Shown here: positions 1 through 7,691 of the stretch, in pieces
How the letters are laid out: every line of letters starts with the position of its first letter
How positions within the stretch are numbered: position 1 is the stretch's first letter
Source of the DNA: Lachnospiraceae bacterium UBA7076
GTDB taxonomy: Bacteria; Bacillota; Clostridia; Lachnospirales; Lachnospiraceae
Assembly: GCA_002493625.1 (NCBI GenBank)
Contig: DKZK01000021.1
Span: 7,613-31,517 of the forward strand
Length of the DNA stretch: 23,905 nt
Reading direction: 5' to 3'
Notes under the pieces: generated by a model
Database searches by the model: none
The model's input: only the letters and a program-made list of their open reading frames with translations
Told to the model about the DNA's origin: nothing
Translations under genes and position numbers: made by a program

Positions 1-145
1 CCCAGCTGAGCTAAGATCCCATTTGATTTTGACACCTTTGCTAGTATACTATCAGAACATACAAATGTCAAGTTATTTTTCAAAAAATATATTTTTTTTA
101 GCGGAGTTTCTATATAAAAAATAGTACAATAACGATGAGATATGG

Positions 146-166
146 TATAATATAGCAAACAAGGAG
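146..166 (+). promoter_or_regulatory. -10 box and RBS of the SdpI-like gene
   Basis: A TATAAT hexamer at 146-151 is followed by AAGGAG at 161-166, eight bases before the ATG at 175. No good -35 hexamer is visible at the usual distance (the region near 123-128 is poor), and the leader would be very short. The first 145 bases hold no gene. A second promoter-like pair lies there (TTGATT, 16 bases, TATACT, near 28-55). I cannot tell which is used. Confidence 0.45.
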
Positions 167-174
167 TAACTTCT

Positions 175-552
175 ATGTGGGTTTGGTGGTTTATGTTTTT
201 TTCAAATTTAATAATACCTGTGATTCTTATTGTTTCAGGCAGAATTATGTGGAAGCATTGCCCAAAGGAGATTAACAACGCGATAGGTTACAGGACAAAG
301 CGTTCCATGAAAAATGAGAATACATGGAAATTTGCCCATGATTATTGCGGACGGCTTTGGTGGAAATTAGGCTGGATTACCCTTATCATTTCTGTACTGG
401 TGCAAATTCCGTTTTATAACAGCTCCGATACTATGACTGGAATTGTGGGTGTCATTATTTGCACGTTGCAGTGTATTGTCTTGATAATATCGATTTTTCC
501 AACAGAAAAAGCGTTGAAAAAAACATTTCACGAGGACGGAACGTATAAATAG
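175..552 (+). CDS. SdpI-family small membrane protein
   Basis: This 125-residue protein has hydrophobic segments at about residues 7-24, 66-82 and 88-107. Between the first two lies the stretch GYRTKRSMKNENTWKFAH, which matches the conserved 'GYRT..S.KN...W..A' signature of the SdpI C-terminal region. SdpI of Bacillus subtilis is the membrane immunity protein against the SdpC toxin and also binds the repressor SdpR; many short SdpI-like proteins have no known toxin partner. The ATG at 175 has AAGGAG eight bases upstream. It is the only plus-strand gene at this end, and no sdpC- or sdpR-like gene is visible downstream, though anything upstream lies outside the window. Family assignment is fairly sure; an immunity role is inference only. 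Confidence 0.7.
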   Translation: MWVWWFMFFSNLIIPVILIVSGRIMWKHCPKEINNAIGYRTKRSMKNENTWKFAHDYCGRLWWKLGWITLIISVLVQIPFYNSSDTMTGIVGVIICTLQCIVLIISIFPTEKALKKTFHEDGTYK

Positions 553-611
553 AACAAAGCGGCTTTGCCGCTGCTGTTCGCATCCTAGCTTACGTCCGTC
601 AGGACCGTGCC

Positions 612-634
612 TATAGGAAACGCAGTTTCCTATA
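612..634. repeat. Perfect 10-bp inverted repeat
   Basis: TATAGGAAAC at 612-621 and GTTTCCTATA at 625-634 are exact reverse complements around a 3-base loop. It lies between two convergent genes, next to a weaker GC-rich hairpin at 558-572 (AGCGGC/GCCGCT). There is no T-run on the plus side, so it is not a standard intrinsic terminator for the upstream gene; it may be part of a dispersed repeat. Confidence 0.5.
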
Positions 635-638
635 AAGC

Positions 639-670
639 AAAAAAGGATGGACCGGTGCACCGGTCCATCC
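639..670 (-). terminator. Strong intrinsic terminator after the 82-residue ORF
   Basis: Positions 645-670 form a perfect 26-bp palindrome with arms GGATGGACCGGTG and CACCGGTCCATCC. Read on the minus strand it is followed by six T residues (639-644), the classic Rho-independent layout, 24 bases after the stop codon of the minus-strand gene that ends at 695. Confidence 0.85.
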
Positions 671-694
671 CCTTTATACTGAAAACGACTCAGA

Positions 695-943
695 CTACTT
701 GTCCTCATCGTCAGTTTTAACAGGCTCCTCGATTTCGTCCTCATCAAAGAAGCTGTCGTCAAAATCGTCAAAATCATCAAAATCGTCAAGGTAATCAGGA
801 GTGAGATACTTGTATACTGCTATACAAATTCCTACGATGATTGTAATAACACCTACAATAAGCGCTACAGATAAGAAAGCATTTTTAGCTTCTTTCACGC
901 ATTCATCTTCCTGTACTACCGTAACTTCATCAATCTTTTTCAT
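695..943 (-). CDS. 82-residue single-span protein with acidic DDF-repeat tail
   Basis: I do not recognise this protein. Residues 1-21 are charged, about 22-45 form one hydrophobic membrane segment, and residues 46-82 are very acidic with tandem DDF units (DDFDDFDDFDD) and almost no basic residues. The DDF run is encoded by a 9-base tandem repeat (about 754-791), whose copy number could vary. The ATG follows the purine-rich stretch AAAGGGCGG about nine bases upstream, and a strong terminator follows the stop. It is separated from pcrA by 145 bases of AT-rich DNA, so it is probably its own unit. The tail could bind cations or basic partners at the membrane; that is inference. Confidence 0.65.
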   Translation of the reverse strand: MKKIDEVTVVQEDECVKEAKNAFLSVALIVGVITIIVGICIAVYKYLTPDYLDDFDDFDDFDDSFFDEDEIEEPVKTDDEDK

Positions 944-1088
944 ATTCGTTACCGCCCTTTCTCAAATTATATAGTTTATGTCTTAAAGGGTAAAACAAGA
1001 CCCAAATTCATATAAAGATTATATCATAATAAAAATCTTATTTCTACTGTTATATAATATTTTTTTATTTTTTTCATTTTTTCATATA

Positions 1089-3335
1089 TTATATTTTTTT
1101 CATTTTTACCAGTGACATAAACATTCTCTTTTCGCCGACCCTCTCAAAGTCAACTATTATTTCCTTATCATTTCCCGCAGGAGTTATTGATTTTACAACT
1201 CCCTTTCCAAACTTAATATGCTTTACGGTGTCTCCTGCCGAATAGCTGTCTGTATCAGCGCCGCCCATAGGAAATGCTTTTCCAAAGCCCGGATTGGCAG
1301 ATGGATTTCCTGTAAGCTTCGTGTACGGATTATTTTTCGAATAATCATTCTGCACCATTTTCGGTCTTCCGTAGCCTACATTTGAAAATATTTTAGGCTT
1401 GCTTACAAATGTATCATCCGAATCCAGATAATGCTTGGGAATTTCCTTTACAAACCTTGATACGTCGCTCATACAGGTTGTTCCCCTTACCATACGCTGG
1501 CTTGCGGCGGACATATAAAGCTTTTCCATTGCCCGTGTAATACCTACATAGCAAAGCCTTCTCTCCTCCTCAAGCGCATCAGGATCCTCGGAATCAATAG
1601 ACATGCCGCTTGGAAACAGTCTGTCCTCCATGCCCACCATAAATACATAAGGAAACTCCAATCCTTTGGCGCTATGCAGTGTCATAAGAGTGACCTTCTC
1701 GCTTTCATCCACGTCACCAGCCTCATCTGCATCCGCCACAAGCGCAATTTCCTCAAGCAGCTCCGTCAGAGTTGCCTCCTTGTGCTGCTCCTCAAAAATA
1801 ACAACCTTATTTTTAAGCTCGCCGATATTTTCTATTCTTGCCTTTGCCTCGTCTGTGCCCTCTGCATTCAGCTCCTCAATATATCCGGTTTTCTCAATAA
1901 TCTCATCAAAAATTGCTTCCAGAAATCCCTCGCCTATCCTGCTTCTGATACTCTCCATCATATCAGTAAATTTATTTATTTTGTCCACGGAGCGGGACAT
2001 ACCCGGAATTTCCGCAATATCAAGAAGCGCGTCATAAACGCTCATGCCGTTATTGTCAGCAAATTCAGAAACCTTGGCTACCGTTGTATCGCCGATTCCG
2101 CGTCTCGGAACATTAATTATCCTCTTAAGGGCATTTGCATCACTTGGGTTTGCAAGCACCTTAAGGTAAGCTACAATATCTCTTATTTCTTTCCTTGCAT
2201 AGAAGTTTGTTCCGCCTACAAGCTTATAGGGAACATTTTCATAAATAAGCTTTTCCTCAAGTACACGTGACTGTGCATTTGTTCTGTAAAGGATTGCCAT
2301 GCTTCCGTAAGACACTCCCATGCGTTTTACGGATTTAATTTTTGATACGGTGCCTTCCGCTTCCCTGTATTCGTCATTATATTTTGTGAAGGTTATTTTT
2401 TCTCCGTCCTCCTTATCGGTCCAGAGCGTTTTATCCTTACGTCCCTCATTATTTGCGATAACCGCATTTGCCGTATTCAGAATATTTGCCGTGGAACGGT
2501 AATTTTGTTCCAGCTTCACCACCATAGCGTCAGGATATTCCTCCTCAAAATTGAGGATATTATAAATATTGGCTCCACGGAATTTATATATGCTCTGGTC
2601 GTCATCACCAACCACACACAAATTCCTGTATTTGGCGGCAAGCTGCTTTACAAGAACAAACTGCGTATGGTTTGTGTCCTGATATTCATCAACCATTATG
2701 TGTTTAAATCTTTCCTGATATTCAGCAAGCACGTCCGGATTTGTCTCAAATAAAAAAATGGTCTGGTAAATCAGATCATCGAAATCCAAGGCATTGCTTA
2801 TTCTAAGTCGTCTTTGATACTCTCTGTATATTTTCGCTATCTGCTGATCCCGGAAGCTTGCGGCATTTTCCCTTTCGTAATCGTCAGGTGAAATATAATT
2901 TTCCTTCGCCTTTGATATGGCAGCAAGCATAGCCTTCTCCTGATAAAGCTTCGGGTCAAGATTTAAGTATTTAATTGTCTCCTTCATGACAACCTTCTGT
3001 TCGTCCGTGTCATAAATGGAAAAGTCTTTTGTTCCTCCTATGCACTCAATATGCTTCCGCAATATCCTTACGCACATGGAATGAAATGTGCTTACCCATA
3101 CTCCAATAGCATCTTCTCCTAATATTTTCTTAACTCTCTCACGCATTTCCTTTGCAGCTTTATTGGTAAATGTAATTGCCAGTATATTATATGGGTTTAC
3201 TTTACATTTTTCCATAAGGTATGCGATTCTGTGAGTAATAACGCGGGTCTTGCCGCTTCCGGCACCCGCAAGAATAAGCAGAGGCCCGTCGGTATAGCAA
3301 CAGGCCTCTGACTGCTTATCATTTAAACCGTTCAA
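1089..3335 (-). CDS. pcrA: UvrD/PcrA-type superfamily 1 DNA helicase
   Basis: This is a 3'-5' ATP-dependent DNA helicase acting in nucleotide excision repair, replication restart and removal of stalled RNA polymerase. All SF1A motifs are visible: the Q motif LNDKQ near the N-terminus, Walker A AGAGSGKT (residues 23-30), DEYQD (216-220), GDDDQSIYKFRGA (243-255), QNYRS (277-281), TLHSAKGLEFPYVF and the motif VI region CYVGITRA. The C-terminal segment from about residue 695 (VKHIKFGKGVV) resembles the Tudor-like RNA-polymerase-binding domain of PcrA. Length (748) is normal for PcrA. The only start compatible with an intact N-terminus is TTG at 3335, directly after the pspA TAA and in the same frame; no strong Shine-Dalgarno is seen, so translation may depend on reinitiation after pspA. 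Confidence 0.95.
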   Translation of the reverse strand: MNGLNDKQSEACCYTDGPLLILAGAGSGKTRVITHRIAYLMEKCKVNPYNILAITFTNKAAKEMRERVKKILGEDAIGVWVSTFHSMCVRILRKHIECIGGTKDFSIYDTDEQKVVMKETIKYLNLDPKLYQEKAMLAAISKAKENYISPDDYERENAASFRDQQIAKIYREYQRRLRISNALDFDDLIYQTIFLFETNPDVLAEYQERFKHIMVDEYQDTNHTQFVLVKQLAAKYRNLCVVGDDDQSIYKFRGANIYNILNFEEEYPDAMVVKLEQNYRSTANILNTANAVIANNEGRKDKTLWTDKEDGEKITFTKYNDEYREAEGTVSKIKSVKRMGVSYGSMAILYRTNAQSRVLEEKLIYENVPYKLVGGTNFYARKEIRDIVAYLKVLANPSDANALKRIINVPRRGIGDTTVAKVSEFADNNGMSVYDALLDIAEIPGMSRSVDKINKFTDMMESIRSRIGEGFLEAIFDEIIEKTGYIEELNAEGTDEAKARIENIGELKNKVVIFEEQHKEATLTELLEEIALVADADEAGDVDESEKVTLMTLHSAKGLEFPYVFMVGMEDRLFPSGMSIDSEDPDALEEERRLCYVGITRAMEKLYMSAASQRMVRGTTCMSDVSRFVKEIPKHYLDSDDTFVSKPKIFSNVGYGRPKMVQNDYSKNNPYTKLTGNPSANPGFGKAFPMGGADTDSYSAGDTVKHIKFGKGVVKSITPAGNDKEIIVDFERVGEKRMFMSLVKMKKI

Positions 3336-4019
3336 TTATTTAAGTCCCATCTGAGCCTTAAGAGCCTCAAGCTCGCTCTGTATGGCTGTATCAGGAGCGG
3401 CATCATACTTAGCTGCCAAAGCATCCACTCCGCTTTCCTCTACTGATAAATTAAGTTCAGACATTGCATTTGCCTTGTCAAGCATGCTGTCTGCCTTTGC
3501 TTCCATTCTCTCAAATGCGCTTATGCTTCCTGACGTATCTCCGATTGAGGAATTAAGCTTGTTGAGCCTCTGCTGGGTTTTTGCAACCTTCATCTTTGAT
3601 TTGATTGCATCTCTCCTTGTGTTAAGCTCATTGATGTCATTTACAAGCTTGTCATGCATCTGTCTCATCTTCATTGCATTTGCAGACGCCACATCGTATG
3701 TCTGCTGTAAGCTCGCCTGCTTAGCCGTAAGCTGCGCCTTCTGCTGAAGGAATTTTGTTGCGTCTCCCTCATTGCCTGCAAGAAGCGCCTTCTCAGCATA
3801 GGACTGCATCTTTGCAATCTCGCTGTTGCACTCGTCAAGCTCTCTCCTGCATCTCTGCTCATCAGCCATAACGGCAGCAGTCTCCTCCTTGACGGAAGCA
3901 AGGTCCTTTGTAAGATTTCTCATGGTCTGGTCAATCATCTTCTCCGGATCCTCAGCCTTATCAAGAAGGGCATTGATATTGGCTGCCATAATGTCTTTAA
4001 ATCTGCTAATGATACCCAT
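3336..4019 (-). CDS. PspA/Vipp1 (IM30) family membrane-stress protein
   Basis: The 227-residue protein begins MGIISRFKDIMAANINALLDKAEDPEKM, the typical amphipathic first helix and start of PspA/IM30 proteins, and continues as a long coiled coil rich in Gln, Glu, Lys and Ala. Such proteins assemble into large membrane-bound ESCRT-III-like oligomers that protect or remodel the cytoplasmic membrane. No transmembrane span is present, as expected for a peripheral protein. AGGAGG lies ten bases before the ATG, and a near-consensus promoter (4098-4126) lies about 80 bases upstream, so it heads a transcription unit with pcrA. No pspB, pspC or liaFSR genes are nearby. Confidence 0.9.
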   Translation of the reverse strand: MGIISRFKDIMAANINALLDKAEDPEKMIDQTMRNLTKDLASVKEETAAVMADEQRCRRELDECNSEIAKMQSYAEKALLAGNEGDATKFLQQKAQLTAKQASLQQTYDVASANAMKMRQMHDKLVNDINELNTRRDAIKSKMKVAKTQQRLNKLNSSIGDTSGSISAFERMEAKADSMLDKANAMSELNLSVEESGVDALAAKYDAAPDTAIQSELEALKAQMGLK

Positions 4020-4097
4020 AAATTTGTTTACCTCCTAATTATGTATATGTTAAAGTACTTTCAATGTATTAGCTCAGGTGTAATTAGCCATAGGTCA

Positions 4098-4126
4098 ATT
4101 ATACCCAAGCAATCCTTTTTGTTCAA
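4098..4126 (-). promoter_or_regulatory. Sigma-A promoter for pspA-pcrA
   Basis: On the minus strand TTGAAC (4121-4126) and TATAAT (4098-4103) are separated by exactly 17 bases. The expected start near 4091 leaves a leader of about 70 bases to the pspA ATG. The promoter lies downstream of purC, indicating that pspA-pcrA can be expressed independently of the purine genes. Confidence 0.75.
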
Positions 4127-4219
4127 TATGAAAAAAATAAAGATTTATTGTTTTTCACATAAAAATGGTACCTTATTGTTTATTTTTTGCACGATAGAAA
4201 CAATATCCTTGTCAGGAAA

Positions 4220-4924
4220 TTACTTGTTCTGCATACGTGCCAGCACTTCCTTATATGTCTCTATAAGGTCGCCTATATCCTGTCTGAATACATCCTTGTC
4301 ATATTTCTTATTTGTATCAACATCCCAGAGGCGGCATGAATCAGGTGATATTTCATCTGCAAGAAGTATCTCGCCGTCAGCCGTCTTGCCAAACTCAATC
4401 TTAAAGTCAACAAGCTTAAGGTTAAACTTAAGGAAAAATTCCTTGAGAAGCTCATTTATTTTTAAAGTTGTTTTCTTGATGTAGGCATACTCCTCACGTG
4501 TACAAAGCTTAAGTGCCACTGCATGATCTTCATTGATAAGAGGATCGCCGTAATCGTCATTCTTGTAGCTTATCTCAAATATCGGCTCATCAAGAACAAT
4601 TCCCTCAGGCGCACCAAGTCTTTTGCAAAATGATCCTGTAGTAATATTTCTTATAATCACCTCAAGAGGAAATATCTCAACCTTTTTAACCCTTATGTCC
4701 CTGTCATTTAACTTTTCAAGCATGTGGGTCTTTATTCCCGCCTCCTCAAGCATATCAAAGATTATGCAGGAAATTGTGTTGTTCAGTACGCCCTTTCCCT
4801 CAAACTGGTCATGCTTCACACCGTTTCCTGCGGTTGCATCATCCTTATAATGAATAAGGTATTCATCTGCCTTATCTGTTTCGTAAACCTGCTTTGCCTT
4901 TCCTTCATAAAGTAAATTAGCCAT
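4220..4924 (-). CDS. purC: Phosphoribosylaminoimidazole-succinocarboxamide synthase (SAICAR synthetase)
   Basis: PurC joins aspartate to CAIR using ATP, giving SAICAR in de novo purine synthesis. The 234-residue protein shows the family landmarks: LLYEGKAKQVYET at the N-terminus (nucleotide-binding loop), the segment GNGVKHDQFEGKG, RNITTGSFCKRLG, and LLADEISPDSCRLWD near residues 187-201. Its length is normal for the bacterial enzyme. The ATG at 4922-4924 has AAGGAG eight bases before it, and it starts 17 bases after purE, so the two genes for consecutive steps are co-transcribed. No clear terminator follows in the roughly 200 bases before pspA. Confidence 0.96.
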   Translation of the reverse strand: MANLLYEGKAKQVYETDKADEYLIHYKDDATAGNGVKHDQFEGKGVLNNTISCIIFDMLEEAGIKTHMLEKLNDRDIRVKKVEIFPLEVIIRNITTGSFCKRLGAPEGIVLDEPIFEISYKNDDYGDPLINEDHAVALKLCTREEYAYIKKTTLKINELLKEFFLKFNLKLVDFKIEFGKTADGEILLADEISPDSCRLWDVDTNKKYDKDVFRQDIGDLIETYKEVLARMQNK

Positions 4925-4941
4925 TTTTGTACTCCTTTATA

Positions 4942-5430
4942 TTAATTATATTTTGCCATTACTTCCTCATTTGCCTTCATTGCCGACTTCTCCATTTCTT
5001 TTCTGTCAGCTAAAAGCCTGTCCTTCAATTCCTTATTGCCGTTTGCCATTATCTGAAGCGCAAGGTGCGCTGCATTTTTACTTCCGTTTATGGCAACCGT
5101 TGCAACCGGTATTCCCGGCGGCATCTGGACGATTGATAAAAGGGCGTCCATTCCGTCGAGGACGGAGCCTGATATGGGAACTCCAATAACAGGTATTACC
5201 GTCTGGGAGGCAACAACTCCGGGAAGCGCCGCCGCCATTCCTGCCGCCGCTATAATAACCTCCGTACCGTTTTCATTTGCCTCACTGATAAATGCCGAAA
5301 GCCCCTCATGCGCCCTGTGCGCCGAAAGACATCTCACATCTACCGCAACGCCATAATCCTTAAGTATCTGTATGGCAGGCTCAACCTTTGGCAAATCGCT
5401 TGTCGAACCCATGATTATCGCTGTTCTCAT
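4942..5430 (-). CDS. purE: N5-carboxyaminoimidazole ribonucleotide mutase (class I PurE)
   Basis: PurE moves the carboxyl group of N5-CAIR to give CAIR, the substrate of PurC encoded just downstream. From the chosen start the protein is 162 residues, the normal class I length, beginning MRTAIIMGSTSDLP (phosphate-binding loop) and containing SAHRAHEG and AAGMAAALPGVVA. The reading frame is open further upstream to 5469, but the ATG at 5428-5430 has GAGGAG seven bases before it and matches the family N-terminus; the upstream extension would run into a palindromic repeat. No purK is seen here, so N5-CAIR would have to come from a gene elsewhere. Confidence 0.95.
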   Translation of the reverse strand: MRTAIIMGSTSDLPKVEPAIQILKDYGVAVDVRCLSAHRAHEGLSAFISEANENGTEVIIAAAGMAAALPGVVASQTVIPVIGVPISGSVLDGMDALLSIVQMPPGIPVATVAINGSKNAAHLALQIMANGNKELKDRLLADRKEMEKSAMKANEEVMAKYN

Positions 5431-5463
5431 ATAAAATCTCCTCATCCTTATGTTAATCATTTT

Positions 5464-5512
5464 AGGCATTTGCGAAACTATGTTTTGAAAATAAGGAGTT
5501 TCGCAATTGCCT
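5464..5512. repeat. Palindromic repeat, copy A (short form)
   Basis: AGGCATTTGCGAAACT (5464-5479) and AGTTTCGCAATTGCCT (5497-5512) are reverse complements with one mismatch, around a 17-base loop. On the opposite strand it aligns with the repeat at 19850-19911 but lacks the central block of about 14 bases. It lies in the leader of purE, 34 bases before the start codon. Confidence 0.8.
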
Positions 5513-5523
5513 GTTAATCTTTT

Positions 5524-5567
5524 TCAAAGCTTTTTATTTTCTACAACGTATTATATAATAGTTTGCA
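5524..5567. repeat. Palindromic repeat core, copy A2 (decayed arms)
   Basis: Positions 5534-5556 are identical over 23 bases to 19864-19886, the core of the larB-upstream repeat. The flanking arms are recognisable but degenerate (CAAAGCT and AGTTTGCA). This places two members of the same repeat family in tandem between purE and the aminopeptidase gene. Confidence 0.7.
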
Positions 5568-5578
5568 GGTTTTGAAAA
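5550..5578 (-). promoter_or_regulatory. purE: Candidate purE-purC promoter inside a repeat core
   Basis: On the minus strand TTTTCA (5573-5578), a 17-base spacer and TATAAT (5550-5555). The -35 matches consensus at four of six positions. The -10 lies within the conserved repeat core. The predicted transcript would carry the palindrome of copy A in its leader. Confidence 0.45.
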
Positions 5579-5585
5579 CCCTTAA

Positions 5586-7664
5586 TTATGATTGCTCAAA
5601 GGGCTTGTTTAACTCCTTTGTACCCTCAAGAACAAACCTTCCGTTTTCTATAATTGCAATTTGTTCTCCGTCAGGCTTAACCGCATATATGCCGCCAATT
5701 TCCTCGTAAGGTATCGTTATGTCCGTATGGCAGTTGAAATATGCATTTGCCCGTTCCTTATCATCCCCGCTTTTCCTGAGAAGGGAACATTCATTGTCCT
5801 TTGCAATTATTTCCTTTCCGTCAGGATTGTAAAGCCTGTTTTCCTCGCTGTAGCTGTAGCAGGTGTCACCCACCGCAAAATGCGGCCCCATTTTCTCGGC
5901 TATGAGTATCGGAAGCTTGTAAATTATGTCGTACTTATGCGCCATAACATATGCCGTTGTGTTTGTTCCGATTGCAAATTCACCAATCGGCAAAGTTTCA
6001 TGGCTGAACATAACATTTTCCTTTATAAAGCTTTTGTTTTCCCTCTCATCCGAAAAATTATCACAGGTGTATGATGAAATTTTCCCATCCTTAAATTCAA
6101 TTGTAAGATTTGTGTATTTCAGCTCATTAAGATAAACCTCGCTGACGTTTAAAATTCCGTCTGTTCCCGTTAAGACAGGCGACGTAAACACCTCCCCGAC
6201 AGGTATGTTCACATCTGCAAGACAGTTTTCAAAATTTGTTTCCCTTTCAGGCTCACTCAGCTTATGAAGCATAACCCTAATGTCGGTTTTGTTGCTTCCC
6301 CTTCCCACAATATGCACATATTCCGCCCTGTCAAGGACGTCAATCATACACTGCTGTATGCCTCGGTACAAATCATTGTCCAGCGTATTTACCTTTACAA
6401 TCTCGTCAAATATTTCCTCAAAGTTATCACCAATTTCAGGGATTGGGTAAGCTATAATTGTAAAGCTGTATTTGTCCCTCGGAATGTATTTGTTTGTTAT
6501 ATCTGCCGCCTTGGAGGAATATTCCACCAGAAGCTTCTGCTGCTTTTCATCAAGCTTTATGACCGTTTCCTTATTTTCAGGCTTGAAAGGCGCCTCGCCA
6601 AAGGTCTCAATCACTGCCGGGCCAGCATATACATATGCCATCTCCTTGTTTTTTGCATAGGCTTCCTCCATAACCTCAAGCTTTCTGTTTATAAACGCCT
6701 TGTCAAAAAATAGCGCCTCGTCCATTCTGTGGTCGTAGTCATACTGTTTATTTGCAGGGGTTCCAACAAAGCCTGTACGAATGTTAAGCTTTCTGTTTAT
6801 ACGGCTTACCGCATACCGGAAAATGACAGGGCTAAGTCCATGTTCCCGGAACATTTCAATTGCATATTTTACCATCCGCTCCTGACCGATTGTATACCTT
6901 ATATTGACGGATTTTTTAGGACTTAAATCGATTCTCATTGTCTCAAAGCCTTTTATAAAACCGTTTACATAGGTTGCCGCCATTGCGCGTACCTTGTCCT
7001 CGGATAAGCTGTTTAAAAATGTTGCGGTTTTTATTTCATTTTCACTTACATATTCTCCATAATGATACAGATATCTTAAATCGCTTAAATCACTGTCCAT
7101 AATGATACGGACTGCAAATGTGTTTGAGCAGTCGATGCTTTGGGCGGTTCTTCCCGCAACCAGAACATCTGCATAGTCATACATATAGTAATAAATTGCA
7201 TTTTTAATTTCCTCTGCTTCGGGAAGTCTGTCATTTTCTGAAAACATACAGTAAATCTCTATGAACAGTTCACACAAAGATACAAATTCTTCCATTTTGT
7301 TTTCAAAGCAATAAGCGATACAGCCCCTAACCTCGGAATAAAGAAAGCCGAGCAGCTTTCCATAAGACGTTCCAAGCCTTTTTACCGCATAATCGGGATT
7401 GCCAAAGCTTTCACCGTAATTTTCAGGAAGTATGTCCTCATAAAGCTTATGATTTATCGCCCTAAGTTCTTCCTCATCAAGCTGAGATTTGTCTATCTGA
7501 TACACATCATAAGCATATAGAATAAACTCTGACACAAAATCAAAGTATTCCTTGAGCGCCACACATAATTCCTCATTATCACTTATATTGTCGCTCCACT
7601 TTTCATTTGAAATTTCTCCGAGCCTTTCTACTATAAGCTCCAATCTCTCCCAAATATCTTCCAT
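5586..7664 (-). CDS. M29-type aminopeptidase with a large N-terminal extension
   Basis: The C-terminal part looks like an M29 (aminopeptidase T/AmpS) metallopeptidase, which removes N-terminal residues using two metal ions. Counted from the longest possible start (7679), the expected ligand positions are PVGE (E496), LPIGE (E567), GPHF (H600) and CHTD (H651, D653), in the family order with similar spacing; a tyrosine follows the histidine by eight residues. M29 enzymes are usually about 400 residues; here roughly 230 extra N-terminal residues, helical and rich in Tyr, Glu and Asp, match no domain I recognise. I chose the ATG at 7662-7664 because GGAAGG lies seven bases before it, whereas the ATG at 7679 has no ribosome binding site. 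It begins about 27 bases after the HD-domain gene and is the last gene of the pyr-containing run. Confidence 0.8.
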   Translation of the reverse strand: MEDIWERLELIVERLGEISNEKWSDNISDNEELCVALKEYFDFVSEFILYAYDVYQIDKSQLDEEELRAINHKLYEDILPENYGESFGNPDYAVKRLGTSYGKLLGFLYSEVRGCIAYCFENKMEEFVSLCELFIEIYCMFSENDRLPEAEEIKNAIYYYMYDYADVLVAGRTAQSIDCSNTFAVRIIMDSDLSDLRYLYHYGEYVSENEIKTATFLNSLSEDKVRAMAATYVNGFIKGFETMRIDLSPKKSVNIRYTIGQERMVKYAIEMFREHGLSPVIFRYAVSRINRKLNIRTGFVGTPANKQYDYDHRMDEALFFDKAFINRKLEVMEEAYAKNKEMAYVYAGPAVIETFGEAPFKPENKETVIKLDEKQQKLLVEYSSKAADITNKYIPRDKYSFTIIAYPIPEIGDNFEEIFDEIVKVNTLDNDLYRGIQQCMIDVLDRAEYVHIVGRGSNKTDIRVMLHKLSEPERETNFENCLADVNIPVGEVFTSPVLTGTDGILNVSEVYLNELKYTNLTIEFKDGKISSYTCDNFSDERENKSFIKENVMFSHETLPIGEFAIGTNTTAYVMAHKYDIIYKLPILIAEKMGPHFAVGDTCYSYSEENRLYNPDGKEIIAKDNECSLLRKSGDDKERANAYFNCHTDITIPYEEIGGIYAVKPDGEQIAIIENGRFVLEGTKELNKPFEQS

Positions 7665-7691
7665 TTTCATTCCTTCCATAAACCATAAATT

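Noticed and set aside
1674..2270. Plus-strand frame of 198 codons inside pcrA
   Set aside because: It lies wholly antisense to conserved helicase sequence, has no RBS and no recognisable product.
5431..5585. Purine riboswitch in the purE leader
   Set aside because: The folded structure is explained by the palindromic repeat; no conserved purine aptamer core was recognised.
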